Position numbers and translations under genes: made by a program
Part shown: in pieces, positions 32,969 to 45,300 of the stretch
How positions within the stretch are numbered: the stretch's first letter is position 1
Layout of the letters: the number at the start of each line of letters is the position of its first letter
Notes under the pieces: generated by a model
Told to the model about the DNA's origin: nothing
What the model saw: the letters and a program-made list of their open reading frames with translations, nothing else
Database searches by the model: none
NCBI GenBank assembly: GCA_022702705.1
Contig: CM040434.1
Span: forward strand, 62,273,334-62,337,333
DNA from: Papilionanthe hookeriana x Papilionanthe teres
Taxonomy: Eukaryota > Streptophyta > Magnoliopsida > Asparagales > Orchidaceae
DNA: 64,000 nt
Reading direction: 5' to 3'

Positions 32969-35509
32969 AGAGGGTGGAGGGCCTTCCGTGGGGCTTAAGG
33001 CTTCGGGATAAGCCGCTAGGTCAAGGGAAGAACAGCCATGGTGGCCATCGGGCATGGGGCAGCTCGACAAGGTGGAATTTCAATGCTTGGCTCCTTCCCA
33101 TGTCTCGGCCATGGTGTTTTCCCGCGGCCGTGTGGCCGGCCGAGCGGCAAGGGTCACCCTCGAGGTCGTGGAGGTCGGGGGTTGAAGTTGGTGAATTCAA
33201 TCGGGCTTGGACATGTGTAAAGTGCTTGGAATAAAATGGTATTGGGGAGAGGCCACTTTGGCTTCGATTTGGGTCAACCCATCCTTTCGGGCTATGTGCA
33301 CCACCCAAGGCCCGGTTTTGAGCCGAAAAGAGTCACTTGGGTCACTGTCATGGAGTGGTGAAGTCTCCATCCATGGTGAGGTGGCTAAGCATGGTTTAGT
33401 GTGTGACATGCTTACGGTTAAAAAGGCTTAATGAAGGATTAGGAAAGGGGCCCTACTTTTGCCATTAATGGCTTGGTCACATGTCAAACCTTCCACGGCT
33501 TCATGTGGCTTGTCCATGGCTCGCATGTGGCTTCATTTGGCTCATCCTTGACTTAGGAAAAGTGGATCCATTTATATGAAAAAGGAATTTGGATATTTTG
33601 GCAATTTAATGAAAAATTTAGATGGTGCTTGATTTAGGTTGATTTGATGATTGATTTGGGACTTAGGAATTGATCCCAATTAAAGGGATGATGAGAAGGA
33701 ATTGCCATGTGGGCTTTGGGCTTTTGGATTTCAAAACAAATTTTAGGTTGATAATTTTGTAAAGGATTGGATCCAATAAGTGTTGAATATAATTTAGGAA
33801 TGTTTCATGAATGATTTGGAATAAATTTGAAGTGGTTTGGGCATGAATTGGATTGGATTTGGACCTCTTTGGTAAATGGGCCAATGTAGGTCAAATTGGG
33901 CTAACTTGGGCCAATGTTGGGCTAGGGTTCAAATTTATGTAAAATAAATGTTGGGAAATGTTTATGGGAGTGTTTCAAAGAGGTTTTGACTTTGGTTGGG
34001 TTTTGATTTTGGGGTTTGGGCTTATTCGGGTTAGGTCTGGGTTTAGATCAAAATTGGGCTTTTTGGCTTTGGGTTGAATTTGAGTGGGGTTTGGGTCTAA
34101 ATTTTGGGTAAATCATGTTAGTGTTTTGTTTGTGGGGATGTTAGGGAAGGTTTCGAAAAGGTTTGGGGTTAATTGGAGTTGAATTGGGTTAGTTTGGGTT
34201 AAAATGGGTCAAATTGGGGGTTTTGACAAAAGTGGGGTAAATTGACAAAATTGACCCATGGTGTAGTTGAACAAAATGAAATTGGGAAAATTTGGAATTT
34301 TCTGGAATTTTTTGGGAATTTTCTGAATTTTTTGATTTTTGGGTCAAGAGGGGTATTTTGGGTATTTGGAGGGTATTGGGAGGTATTTTTGGAATTTTTG
34401 GTATTTTTGGCTATGGATGATCAACTTGGTTGGTGAGGAAATGTTCAAGGTTAATTTTGGGGAATTTTGGGTGATTTGGAAATTTTGAAAAATTTGGGTA
34501 ATTTCAAGGGCTTTGGGTAGGTTAGGCGGGTGTAGGGTTTTGGCGGTCAAAAATTGAAAATTTGCAAAAATGAAGATTGATTAATTGTAAGTGGAATGAA
34601 ATCATTTTGGTTGAGTCATGAAGCCATATCAAGCCCACGTGAGCCATGAAGGGACTCATTTGAGGCATCCACTATGTTGTTCCTAACCTTCTTACCAAGG
34701 GCTTAGTGGGTTAAGGACCATCCATGTGAATCAACTTTATGAGTCGGGAAGTCAAGTTGGGTATGGGTGTGGTTTTAGGAGGTGTGTGAAAATGTAGTGT
34801 ATAAGTGTAAGGTGTGTGTAAGTCAGCCCTCACTGCACTCAGTGCCACCTGTGAAGGGTCCTAAGGCCAAAGAGTCCTATAGGAACTCATCCTTTAAACT
34901 TCCACATTTGATCTCAACCTTCTAGGTGATTAGGGGTTTACAATCAAGTTTGTGGAGTTTGCAGGGAGTTAAGAAGTGGTTTGAATTTCTAAATGGTGGG
35001 TCCCAATTCTAATCCTCTAGGATAGTCAAAAGGAAAAGCCTAAGGCTAGATCCTAAGTACTAAAGAGAAGAAGAGAAGACCTCATCAAAAATGAGGTCAA
35101 CAAATGGACCCCCAATAGGTGTAGTGTGCTAACCAAGCACACCCCGCTCATTGGCGTTGACCAAAAAGATCAACAAAACCAACACAGATGTCCAAGTGAC
35201 AAACTTAGGACGAAGTAGAAGAATTTTCGCTGGGAGTGTCAAGTATATCTCTGAGACTGGAGATTCCTGAACTCTCGCTGGGAAAGGAAAAGGAGGTGAA
35301 TCCCAAATCACATGATCTGGGGGAATTTCAATTTAGATTTTATTTTGTTTCAGTTTAAGTTTTGATGTGTAAGTTTAGATTTTAGCTTGAGTTTTAATTT
35401 AAATTGAAGTTTTGTCAAAATTAATTTGAAGGGATTCGAACTTTAAACGAAAATTGGAATTTTGTGGTTTTAGATGTAACATCTTCAACCTCAAAAGAAA
35501 ATTGAATTG

Positions 35510-36515
35510 ATCGGATTGAATCATTGCAATGAGGAGAGATCTCAGAGCAATGCGGTATTGGATGTAAAATCCATAACCTCAAGAGTTTATTTTGATGTAT
35601 TTCATTGCGATAGGGAAAGAATCCTAAAGCAATGCAGTCTCGAATGTAAAATCCTCAACCCCAAGAATTTGATTTTGATGTATTTCATTGCAATAGGGAA
35701 AGAATCCTAAAGCAATGTAGTCTTGGATGTAAAATCCTCAACCCCAAAAGTTTGAATTTGTATGTATTTCATTGCGATAGGGAAAGAATCCTAAAGCAAT
35801 GCAGTTTCGGATGTAAAATCCTCAACCCAAAAAGTTTGAATTTGATGTATTTCATTGCGATAGGGAAAGAATCCTAAGGCAATGCAGTCTCGGATGTAAA
35901 ATCGTCAACCCCAAGAATTTGAATTTTGATGTATTTCATTGCATTAGGGAAAGAATCCTAAAGCAATGCAGTCTCGGATGTAAAATCCTCAACCCCAAAA
36001 GTTTGAATTTGATGTACTTCATTGCGATAGGGAAAGAATTCTAAGGCAATGCAGTCTAAGATGTAAAATCCTCAACCCCAAGAATTTGATTTTGATGTAT
36101 TTCATTGCAATAGGGAAAGAATCTTAAAGCAATGCAGTCTCGGATGTAAAATCCTCAACCCCAAGAATTTGATTTTGATGTATTTCATTGCGATAGGGAA
36201 AGAATTCTAAGGCAATGCAGTCTCGGATGTAAAATCCTCAACCCCAAGAATTTGATTTTGATGTATTTCATTGCGATAGGGAAAGAATCCTAAAGGAATG
36301 CAACTCGTATGTAAAATCCTCAACCCCAAGAATTTGGTTTTGATGTATTTCATTGCGATAGGGAAAGAATCCTAAAGCAATGCAGTTTCTGATGTAAAAT
36401 CCTCAACCCCAAGAATTTGAATTTTGATGTATTTCATTGCGATAGGGAAAGAATCCTAAAGCAATGCAGTCTCGGATGTAAAATCCTCAACCCCAAAAGT
36501 TTGAATTTGATGTAT
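35510..36515. repeat. Array of about 12 units of 84 bp, each with a conserved hairpin
   Basis: Each unit reads 'gatgtatttcattgcgatag', 'ggaaagaatcctaaagcaat', 'gcagtctcggatgtaaaatc', 'ctcaaccccaagaatttg' with small changes. The stretch CATTGC-N2-TAGG-N8-CCTA-N2-GCAATG is self-complementary. The CATTGC starts are near 35522, 35603, 35687, 35770, 35853, 35938, 36020, 36102, 36186, 36269, 36349 and 36434. A matching array lies at 46300-47310. Confidence 0.9.
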
Positions 36516-37388
36516 TTGATTTTGTAAAGATTTGTAGTGTTGATTTGAAAAGTGTGGAATTTTTGTGTTTCGAGAATTTCATGAAAGTTGTAAAAGATTT
36601 TTTTTTGGGGAAATAAACAAATTAGGAGGGAATATGTAGATGCTACATATCCCAATCAAAAGAGTTGATTGAGAGTTGCTGGTTTAGATTGGATATAATT
36701 CCTTGCCACTAGATTCGAATCGAAAACCTCGTGGCTCCATGTCAATGGAATCGACTGCTTCCATCCCAGACAAAGGAGAGAGCAGAACGGATTGGATTTC
36801 AGATTTGGAAGATTGAGTTTGAATTTGATTGAGATTTGATTTGAGATCTAGAAAGTTGAATTTGAATTTGATTGAGATTTGATTTGGAATCTAGAAATTT
36901 GAATTTGAATTTTTGATTTAAAATTTGTGTTCATTTTGTTTGTCTTTTAACGATTCAAATTTATTTTATCATTCATTTAATGTTCATGTGAATTTGGTGT
37001 TCATCATTTTTTAGATTTTTAAGGAAAGTTTTCTTTTATTCTTTTTTTTTGTTTCTTTTCTGTTCTTTGTTCGAAGTTCATTTAACTTTAATGACGTTTC
37101 TCAGTCAACTTGCACAAAAGAGGTGAAGGCCAAAAATGTGACACGGTCACTTTCATTCCAATCATGTTGAAGATACATCATACAACTCGATCCGGAATAC
37201 ATCTCATACAATCCATATAGACTCAAAATGGACTATGTATGATCTTTGCCGATCCATCCAAAAAAGGTATCTGTCAGAAATCCATGTCCGAATAGTGAGG
37301 TACATGGTCAATAACATCACCTTCCAAGCCATCCTTGGCAAGGATTCCGTATGGATGTACGTTGGAGGTGTGATATTTTCCATATAAC

Positions 37389-37612
37389 TCACAGCTCGTA
37401 AGGCCGGAGGCTTTCTAGCTCTGGGTCTGGCTGGAAGTGGTAAGGAGCTTTCCTGTCATCCATCCTTTTGAAAGTAACTGAGATCCGCTTCATTGGTACT
37501 CCCGGTATGCAATGTTTAGCGACATCTGCTCCGTTGCCCTTCAGTATCATGAAGGAACCTACCGGTAATGGTATCTCACCTGGCCCTCGGAACTCACCTG
37601 GGCTTGGACGGA
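37389..37612 (-). pseudogene. AlkB-like 2-oxoglutarate/Fe(II) oxygenase, C-terminal fragment (left copy)
   Basis: The frame ends at the stop 37389-37391 and reads IPLPVGSFMILKGNGADVAK then HCIPGVPMKRISVTFKRMDD. It is the C-terminal core of plant ALKBH9/ALKBH10-type proteins, which remove N6-methyl marks from RNA. The third iron ligand (His of AKHC) and the 2-oxoglutarate-binding Arg (KRISVTF) are present. The HxD half of the site is missing because a deletion joins this fragment to the integrase remnant at about 37613. It is located just upstream of the 3' LTR, in sense with the element. The second copy is at 48177-48665. Confidence 0.85.
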
Positions 37613-37614
37613 CC

Positions 37615-37860
37615 AGTTTGTCATGGGCTTAAACCATCTTAGCTTGGTATAATTCTAAATTCTGCTGCGCTGCAAGTCTTTTCCCTTCCAGGCTTTCTAA
37701 TTCCTCTAGTCGTAATTTAACATTCTCTTCTTTCGTGATTTTGTTTGCAACTCGCAATTCCGAGTGAAGGAAGCCGAACCTCTAAGGGTAACATCGCTCG
37801 GACCCATACACCGCAGCGTATGGTGTAGCTTCGAGTAGGAGTTCGAAGGTTGTCCCGTAG
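37615..37860 (-). pseudogene. Integrase C-terminal remnant (Tat-type)
   Basis: Reads LLLEATPYAAVYGSE, then a stop, then KLRLEELESLEGKRLAAQQN with LELYQAKM and a final 'DKLVRP'. This matches the 'TPYSLVYG.EA...LRVL...LNLIEEKRLAA...LYQ.RM..a.dKkVRPR' end of Ty3/gypsy integrases of the Tat lineage. It is the only surviving pol piece and abuts the AlkB-like fragment. Confidence 0.7.
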
Positions 37861-37880
37861 TGGGACGCCATACCATCCTT

Positions 37881-38231
37881 CTAGCTGACAGGCTGTCCGG
37901 GACCGGATGGTCTGTCAGCCAAATGCTGGAAGGTGGTATCCTCCCTAATTTGTAATTCTGAAACAACGACATGCAGACTAGCTTTCATTCTCTTATTTGG
38001 CCTTTCCGCAGCGATAGCAGGTTCTACTCGCGGCCCAAGACGGGACTTGGCTGGCACCCGCCCTATCCTTCTTAAAATCTCTGACACAGGGCATTTTTCT
38101 TTCTTTGCTAACTTTTCTATCGTGGTTTGCGATCGAGCAAATGGCGTAATTCTAGCCCTTTTCTTACGGCTATCGTTGTAATATACGGGTTGAGGCAATG
38201 CGGCAAAGAATCTTGCGAACATTTTCTTCAT
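37881..38231 (-). CDS. Unidentified ORF in giant element, basic protein
   Basis: A 116-codon frame starting MKKMFARFFAALPQPVYYND and rich in Lys and Arg (SRKKRARITPFARSQTTIEK). A TE gag/protease linker or an extra ORF is possible. I do not recognise the domain. No membrane segment or signal peptide is visible. Confidence 0.4.
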   Translation of the reverse strand: MKKMFARFFAALPQPVYYNDSRKKRARITPFARSQTTIEKLAKKEKCPVSEILRRIGRVPAKSRLGPRVEPAIAAERPNKRMKASLHVVVSELQIREDTTFQHLADRPSGPGQPVS

Positions 38232-38285
38232 CCTCTCGCGGCGGAGAGGGGATGGAACCCGCTTCCTCCCAAAAGTGGTATGTAT

Positions 38286-38837
38286 TCAGCAACGGTGTAT
38301 ACTCGGGCAATTCGGGATTTCTTCTAGGAAATCAACTTCGGCAGCTCTGGCTTCTCTAGCAATCCTTCTACTTCTGTTCCTTCTCTGAGTCCGTGTCAGC
38401 GATGGGATTCTCGAGCTGGACCCGATTTCAAAAACAGAAGGTTTCACAGGAAGATCTGTACCCTCCATGGTAACAGGTTCATCATAGTTCTGAATTTCCT
38501 TTCCCTTTAGTTTGGCAGAAGCCGGGGTTGGTACGGAGATAACTAGACTAGTGGGGGTAGCAACAACAGTCCTTCTGCGAACAACAATACTCCTCTCAGT
38601 TGGAATCTTTTGCAGAGGAGGTAATTCATGAGTTGACTTGAGGTTAAACTCAATCAACAGCTTCTCCGTTTCTGGTACTTTGCTTGTGAGTGAAAAGAGA
38701 GTGATGTCGGGGATTTTGATGTCGGTGTCCCCGAATCCTTGTCCGAATCGAATAATTCCATTATCAAGCAGTTCATCCTTGAACACGACCTGGTCAAGTC
38801 TGTTGACGAAGGAGAAGATCAGTTTTGGGGCTTCCAT
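38286..38837 (-). CDS. Unidentified ORF downstream of the primer site of the giant element
   Basis: A 183-codon frame starting MEAPKLIFSFVNRLDQVVFK about 520 bases after the primer site. The first 90 residues look folded. The rest is low in hydrophobic residues and ends basic (RRNRSRRIAREARAAE). The position fits the start of gag or a Tat-type extra ORF upstream of gag; no known motif was recognised. Confidence 0.45.
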   Translation of the reverse strand: MEAPKLIFSFVNRLDQVVFKDELLDNGIIRFGQGFGDTDIKIPDITLFSLTSKVPETEKLLIEFNLKSTHELPPLQKIPTERSIVVRRRTVVATPTSLVISVPTPASAKLKGKEIQNYDEPVTMEGTDLPVKPSVFEIGSSSRIPSLTRTQRRNRSRRIAREARAAEVDFLEEIPNCPSIHRC

Positions 38838-39357
38838 TTCTGCAGGGCAGATTCCAAGTGTTAGTCCTCGAATCGTACTTCTTCTTGTCGTAAAACTTAT
38901 GACGAAAAAAGAAAGAGTCCGAACACATTTTTATTTATCTTAGTGTATTTGTGGTATTAAAAGAAAATTGTCTTTTTTTGAAAAGATTTGTTCGTTAGGA
39001 AGGAGAATTATTAAAAGAATGAGAGTTGTAGGAAGGGTAAAAGGAATTGATTAGGAACTGGAAAAGGAAGAGAAAGTCTTGTAGAAACTTCTCGACCCGC
39101 AAGTCCGCTCCTAAACTAATACCTATTAGGGGGTCCACCCCACCTCGAAATGAGGAAAAAGGATCTCGTAACCTCTCCGTTTAGGGGTGTCTAAACAGTG
39201 GCTCCTAAATTCGAGAGAATGTTGGCTATACTTGTTCAAGGTAGAAATGAACATAGTATTCCAACGGAAAGAAGGGTAGTTTGATCTACTAGGAACATGG
39301 ATACACTACCGATTTTTGAAAGTAGAATTGTCTGATTAAAATGGAGAGAGGAATTTT

Positions 39358-39374
39358 CCCCAGCGGAGTCGCCA
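39358..39374 (-). other. Primer-binding site of the giant element (tRNA-Arg type)
   Basis: Minus strand TGGCGACTCCGCTGGGG, 5 bases after the LTR end at 39380. This sequence is the usual primer site of Tat/Ogre-type elements, complementary to a plant tRNA-Arg 3' end. It fixes the element orientation. Confidence 0.88.
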
Positions 39375-39379
39375 GAAAT

Positions 39380-42300
39380 TGTCGGCATATTTTTAGGTTA
39401 TGTGTTTTGAAAATGGGTCGCCTACATAAATTGTCGACGAATTTTTAATTTAATTTAAATAAATAATTTGAAAAGTAGTATTTGATTTTGAAAATAATTT
39501 TTAAATTTAAAGATTTTAAGATATGAAATCAAACTGATCTCACATCCCGAATAGTTTACATAAACGAGCACCGCACGACAAACCATGTATCTATCCCGAA
39601 GAATACACACCGCTTCGATAATGGGGCTCGATTAGATAAACTAGAAAGGTTTGTGACATCCGTTTGGTCTGCGAACCAATTTTATAAGCCGACAAGTTCC
39701 CCGCTTAATATAAATGAATTAAGTAGGGTTTATATTACTCGGGTTCTTGAAATTCCCTATAAGGGCAAGGCCCTATAGTTAATTACATCTTAAGTGACGG
39801 GAATCACCTAAGAAAACTCTCGATAATAATTAGTAGTTCTGCTCTCAAGAATTTCAAAGTTTAAGTTTTCAAAGGATTGAATTTTGGAATTTCATTAGGG
39901 AATGGATCAAATTTGGAACATTTCGTTTTGGGAATTCAAAGGAAGAAAAAGTAGGAGAAATTATAGATTCAAAGCAAACTTCGGTAATTTCCCTACTATC
40001 CTATTGTTTGGCTTGGATTTAGGAAAGTGCTAATGTTTGTTTAATGTTTTGATCTTGCCAATTTTAATTAATTTGGACTTATATTTGTATGATATGATCA
40101 TACAAATAGCCTTGAAGATGTGAGGGTTTATGTCATATCGGACGACTGCCTCGGAGTCCTAAGACCGGTTAGGGCTTAATTTGCAATGCAAATGCCTAAC
40201 GAAAGGTTGAGGATTTATGTTGCACTAGGCAAACTACCTCGAAGTCTTATGACTTAGTTATTTAATTCTTAAGAAAGTTTTGCTGAAGCAGATTCAAGTT
40301 TTGCTGATGACGATGGTCATGCTGCCCACCATGCTCCGAGCTCCTTGTTGTTACAGAGGTTTAGTTTTAGAAGTCATAAATGAGGAGATGAGAAAAGTGT
40401 TTTGGTTTAAGGACGATTTTCTTCATCAAAGAACAATTAAGTTCAGTTGTTCTCATAAACATCCTATCATATTGAGAAAGTGTTTAAGAAAAATCTTAAA
40501 CAACTTTTCAATATTGCTAGAATTGTTTTAAGTCCAAATGAATTTAATCATACAAATGAATTAATCGTCCAGGAATTCAAGTTTTGTTGTTACCTTACTC
40601 AGTGAACTAGGACATTTGAATATCCTATGAGGGAAATAACATTTCACTTAACGTTCTATTTAGGAGTTATGATAAGAAAAGCTTTTGAGGGCAAATTGAT
40701 GTCAAATGGTTTATGATTTAATTTCAGTTAGTGGGTTTAAATTTGGAATAGTGTTCAAGTTGTTTTACTTTTGAATTTCTTTATGTCTTAGGTGATGTTA
40801 TTTTTAATTCAATTTAATTTAACTTTAATTTAATTTAATTTGGTTTAGTTTTAATTTTAATTTAATTTAATTTGATTTTAATTTTAACTTGATTCTATTA
40901 TTTAATTTAATTTAATTCAATTTAATTTGATTTGATATGATTTAATTTAATTTAATTTGATTTGATTTGATTTAATTTAATTTAATTTAATTTAATTTAA
41001 TTTAATTTAATTTAATTTAATTTAATTTAAATTAATTTAAATTTAATTTAATTTAAATTTAAATTTTAATTTAATTTTATTTTATTAATTTTTTTATGTT
41101 TTAAAGATGATTTAATTTTAATTATGAAAGTATTAATTTAATTGAAATTTTAAAAGGATTTAATTTAAACAATTTAACTTTAATTTAATTTAATGATTAA
41201 GTCTTTTAGCATTTTAAATCTTAAATTTGGATTATCATTTTAATTAGGAATTAAATATTATTGAGATGATTAATTTAGTGATTCTTAAATTAAAGAACAA
41301 ATCTCTTCCTAATAATATCCCTATTTTAATAAGTCCAATTTTATTATTCTTCCAAATTTAATTAATTATTTGATTAAGGTTTATTTTAATTATTTTTAAA
41401 TTGTTTAGTAGGTTTCTACCCTTTAAATATTTAAATTTCAATCATCCAAATCAGATTAGGATCAAATACTTTACTCTTTAATTTTATTAAGCCTAAAGTT
41501 TTAATTAAAGGTTAAAATTTTAATTACCATTTTGCCCTTCAAGCTTAATAATTTCATAACTCACTGAATTGAGCTTAAATAAACTTGAAATTTTTATGTG
41601 ACTTCACTCATATGTCAATAAAGGCATTAGAAGAGAAAATGTGATTTTTCCGTATTTAATTTATTTATGTAATTATTTTTGGTGGAAAATAGAGATTTCC
41701 AAGGAAAATTTAATAATATGACCAAGGGAAAGTTTCTGTCCTTAAGAAAATTATGGGACATTTCTAATGACCAGAGGATCATTTGGACCAATTTTGGTGA
41801 TTTTTTGAATTATATTCTTTTTATTATAATTATTTTGAGTTTTGGAGTATTAATTAGTTTAAAAATAAAATAAAGGTTGAAAAATGAATTTTATATTTTT
41901 CAAAAATCTCTCTGATATCAAGGAAATCAGAGAATCAATTTTTATAATTTTTTGATTTCTCTTTGATTTATTAGAATTATTTTAGTGGAAATACTAAAAA
42001 TATACATTTTGTTAATTTTAAAATTACCTTAGGACTTTAAAATTTAATATCTCATTATAGAGACTTAAGAAAAATATGGGGTTTGTTCCAGAGTGATTAA
42101 AATTCAAAATGTAACATTTTGATGAATTTTATTATTTTTGCGATTTTTATTATTTTTTAATTATTAAAATATTAAAATAATGTAAGAAAATCAACTTTTT
42201 TGAAAAATTGCAATTTTATTTTTCTTAAATTCCCCTGATATCGTAGAGGCTCTAAAACTAATTTAGTGAATTTTTGAAAAGTATTTTGAAAGTTATGAAT

Positions 42301-45300
42301 TTTTAAAGTTTAAATTGGCTAAATGGCTTAATCAACCCATTTAGTAGGGCTAACCAAGTTCAATCGACTTCAAATTTTTATGGTGGGTTCCTCTAATCCT
42401 AAAGGTCAGTGGAGAATTGATTTCAAGTCAATTTGATGTATGATTAGCTCTAATTACTTAAGGACCTATTTTAGGTGTTTAAGCCAATTAGGGTTATTCC
42501 AAGTGGATTAATTTAAAACCTATTTTTCCTAGGTTCCTCTGATCATAATAAACATCACAAAATTTTCCTAGAATTTATTTCACAATATGCTAATTATTGG
42601 AATTAAAATACTCAAACTAGCAACCTAGAGTTGAAAAATCAATAACTCTTCATAGGATGGCCTCCCGACTTTGGAAAATTCAGGGAATGTTCCCAAATTC
42701 AGAGGCTTCAAAAGCCCTATGGTCTCATGCCATGGTGAATTGTATACATGCATGGAGAATTGAAAATGTGCAGAGAGTTAATAAATTGTTAAAAATCAAA
42801 TACTCAATGAAATTAAATGATTTCTTTTTCACATTATTCTCCTCTGTTCACTGAGCAAGAGGGTATTTTTATTTTATTTTTACGATTTTTCTACACAAAG
42901 TTATACATTTTTCAAGTTCTGGTAATTAAATAAATAGGAAAATAGCCTAATTTCCTACTTATCCACGCGGCGCCCTGTCATCCTGGGCGTCTCCGAAAGG
43001 CCACGCGGCGTGTTTTGATTCGGCGCCGCCATCCGACTCAGCGCTCCAGGGGCCCACCGTATCGTTCCGTCTCCTCATCCGGCGTGATCCTGACCGTCCG
43101 TCCGCGCGTGTATTAAATGAACGACATCCGTTCATTGTCCCCAAGCCTCCTAGCCCGAGAACCGTCCACACTAAATCCTTAATATCTCACTCAATACTTA
43201 ATAGATTTTCGTGTTCTTGTGCTCTATGGATTCGTCTTGAAGAGACGAATACATCTATACGGTGATCATGCATTGAAATTAAGGCATTTGAAATGGAGAA
43301 TCTCCGAAGCTCGGGATAAAGAGTTAGGCCATACCTTAGCTCGTAGAAGTGTGGCTTCAATCCGAGGGTTGTGTCACCTTCGATCGGGTCCAAGCAAGCT
43401 CCGGATGAAGTCCCTCGGCTCCGGTGAATTGTCTAGGTATGATTTCGACCAAGCCCGATCACAAAGCTTCGGAGGTCGGAAGCAATGGCTGGCCTGGTGA
43501 GGGGGCTTTTGCTGGTGAACTTCTTCCCTTAGTCTGGTGAAGGTGTAGGATCAATCAATTTGGGGATTGCTCCACCGTGAAGAAGTGTCCCGGTTTTAGT
43601 GCTGAAGTTCGAACTCAAAATCGAGCTCGCCTAGTAGGAATCGGGGTTGGAATCCAGCTGGGAATCAAGTGCTCTATGTGTAGAGAGTGGTCTGGAATGA
43701 TTTTGGCAGAGTTTCCTTAAGGTTGGTTCAGCACCTCTCCCATGGCCGAGAGAGGGGGTGTTTAAATAGGAGAGGGTGGAGGGCCTTCCAGGGGGGCTTA
43801 AGGCTTGGGATCAGCTGCTTAGGTCGAGGGAAGAATAGCCATGGTGGCCATTGGGCATGGGGCAGCTCAGCAAGGTGGAATTTCAATGCTTGGCTCCTTC
43901 TCATGTCTCGGCCATGGTGTTTTCCGGCGGCTCAGGTGGCTGGCCGGCAGGCAAGGGTCACCCTCAAGGTCAGGGAGGTCAGGGGTTGAAGTTGGTGAAT
44001 TCAATTGGGCTTGGACATGTGTAAAGTGCTTGGATTAAAATGGTGTGGGGGAGAGGCCACTTTGGCTTGATTTGGGTCAACCCATCCTTTTGGGCTAGGT
44101 GCACCACCCAAGGCCTGGTTTTGGGCTGAAAAGAGTCACTTGGGTCAGCTGCCATGGAGTGGTGAAGTCTCCATCCATGGTGAGGTGGCTAAGCATGGTT
44201 TAGTGTGTGACATGCTTATGGTTAAAAAGGCTTAATGAAGGATTAGGAAAGGGGGCCCTCCTTTTGCCATTAATGGCTTGGTCACATGTCAAACCTTCCA
44301 TGGCTTCATGTGGCTTGTCCATGGCTTGCATGTGGCTTCATTTGGCTCATCCTCGACTTAGGAAAAGTGGATCCATTTATATGAAAAAGGAATTTGGAGA
44401 TTTTGGCAATTTAGTGAAAAATTTAGATGGTGCTTGATTTAGGTTGATTTGATGATTGATTTGGGACTTAGGAATTGATCCCAATTAAAGGGATGGTGAG
44501 AAGGAATTGCCATGTGGGCTTTGGGCTTTTGGATTTCAAAACAAATTTTAGGTTGATAATTTTGTAAAGGATTGGATCCAATAAGTGTTGAATTTAATTT
44601 AGGAATGTTTCATGAATGATTTGGAATAAATTTGAAGTGGTTTGGGCTTGAATTGGGTTGGATTTGGACCTCTTTGGTAAATGGGCCAATGTAGGTCAAA
44701 TTGGGCTAACTTGGGCCAATGTTGGGCTAGGGTTCAAATTTATGTAAAATAAATGTTGGGAAATGTTTATGGGAGTGTTTCAAAGAGGTTTTGACTTTGG
44801 TTGGGTTTTGATTTTGGGGTTTGGGCTTATTTTGGTTAGGTTTGGGTTTAGGTCAAAATTGGGCTTTTTGGCTTTGGGTTGAATTTGAGTGGGGTTTGGG
44901 TCTAAATTTTGGGTAAATCATGTTAGTGTTTTGTTCGTGGGGATGTTAGGGAAGGTTTAGAAAAGGTTTGGGGTTAATTGGAGTTGAATTGGGTTAGTTT
45001 GGGTTAAAATGGGTCAAATTGGGGGTTTTGACAAAAGTGGGGTAAATTGACAAAATTGACCCATGGTGTAGTTGAACAAAATGAAATTGAGAATATTTTG
45101 AATTTTCTGGGAATTTTCTGAATTTTTTGATTTTTGGGTCAAGAGGGGTATTTTGGGTATTTGGAGGGTATTGGGAGGTATTTTTGGAATTTTTGGTATT
45201 TTTGGCTATGGATGATCAACTTTATTGGTGAGGAAGTGTTCAAGGTTAATTTTGGGGAATTTTGGGTGATTTGGAAATTTTGAAAAATTTGGGTAATTTC

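Larger units (their letters stand above)
28550..37143 (-). repeat. Giant element 3' LTR (about 8.59 kb)
   Basis: Aligns along its length with 39380-47931; by eye about 3-4% different in a 250-base sample. In minus-strand order it contains the 84-bp hairpin array (36510-35510), a GT/GGG-rich stretch (34600-33800), a GC-rich block with a TATA-like site (33450-32150), an AT-rich half with a (TTTAA)n tract (30260-29965) and the conserved end TATGCCGACA. Confidence 0.85.
37144..39379 (-). mobile_element. Internal region of the giant-LTR element
   Basis: Minus-strand order: primer site (39374-39358), a leader of about 500 bases, an unidentified ORF (38837-38286), a second ORF (38231-37881), an integrase C-terminal remnant (37860-37615), the AlkB-like C-terminus (37612-37389), about 245 bases and the 3' LTR. 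Capsid, protease and RT-RNase H are absent. Confidence 0.8.

Noticed and set aside
32148..33431. Several 60-105-codon frames in the GC-rich block of the giant LTR
   Set aside because: Frames on both strands overlap and are not conserved in the other LTR copy (indels shift them), so they look non-coding.
35510..36515. CRISPR-like or centromeric satellite reading of the 84-bp array
   Set aside because: Units are contiguous without unique spacers and are confined to the LTRs, so neither interpretation fits.
35507..36655. Frames such as MIGLNHCNEERSQSN and the 36434-36655 frame
   Set aside because: Produced by the 84-bp tandem repeat, not by a gene.
38638..38943. 101-codon plus-strand frame
   Set aside because: Antisense of the ORF at 38286-38837 and not conserved in type.
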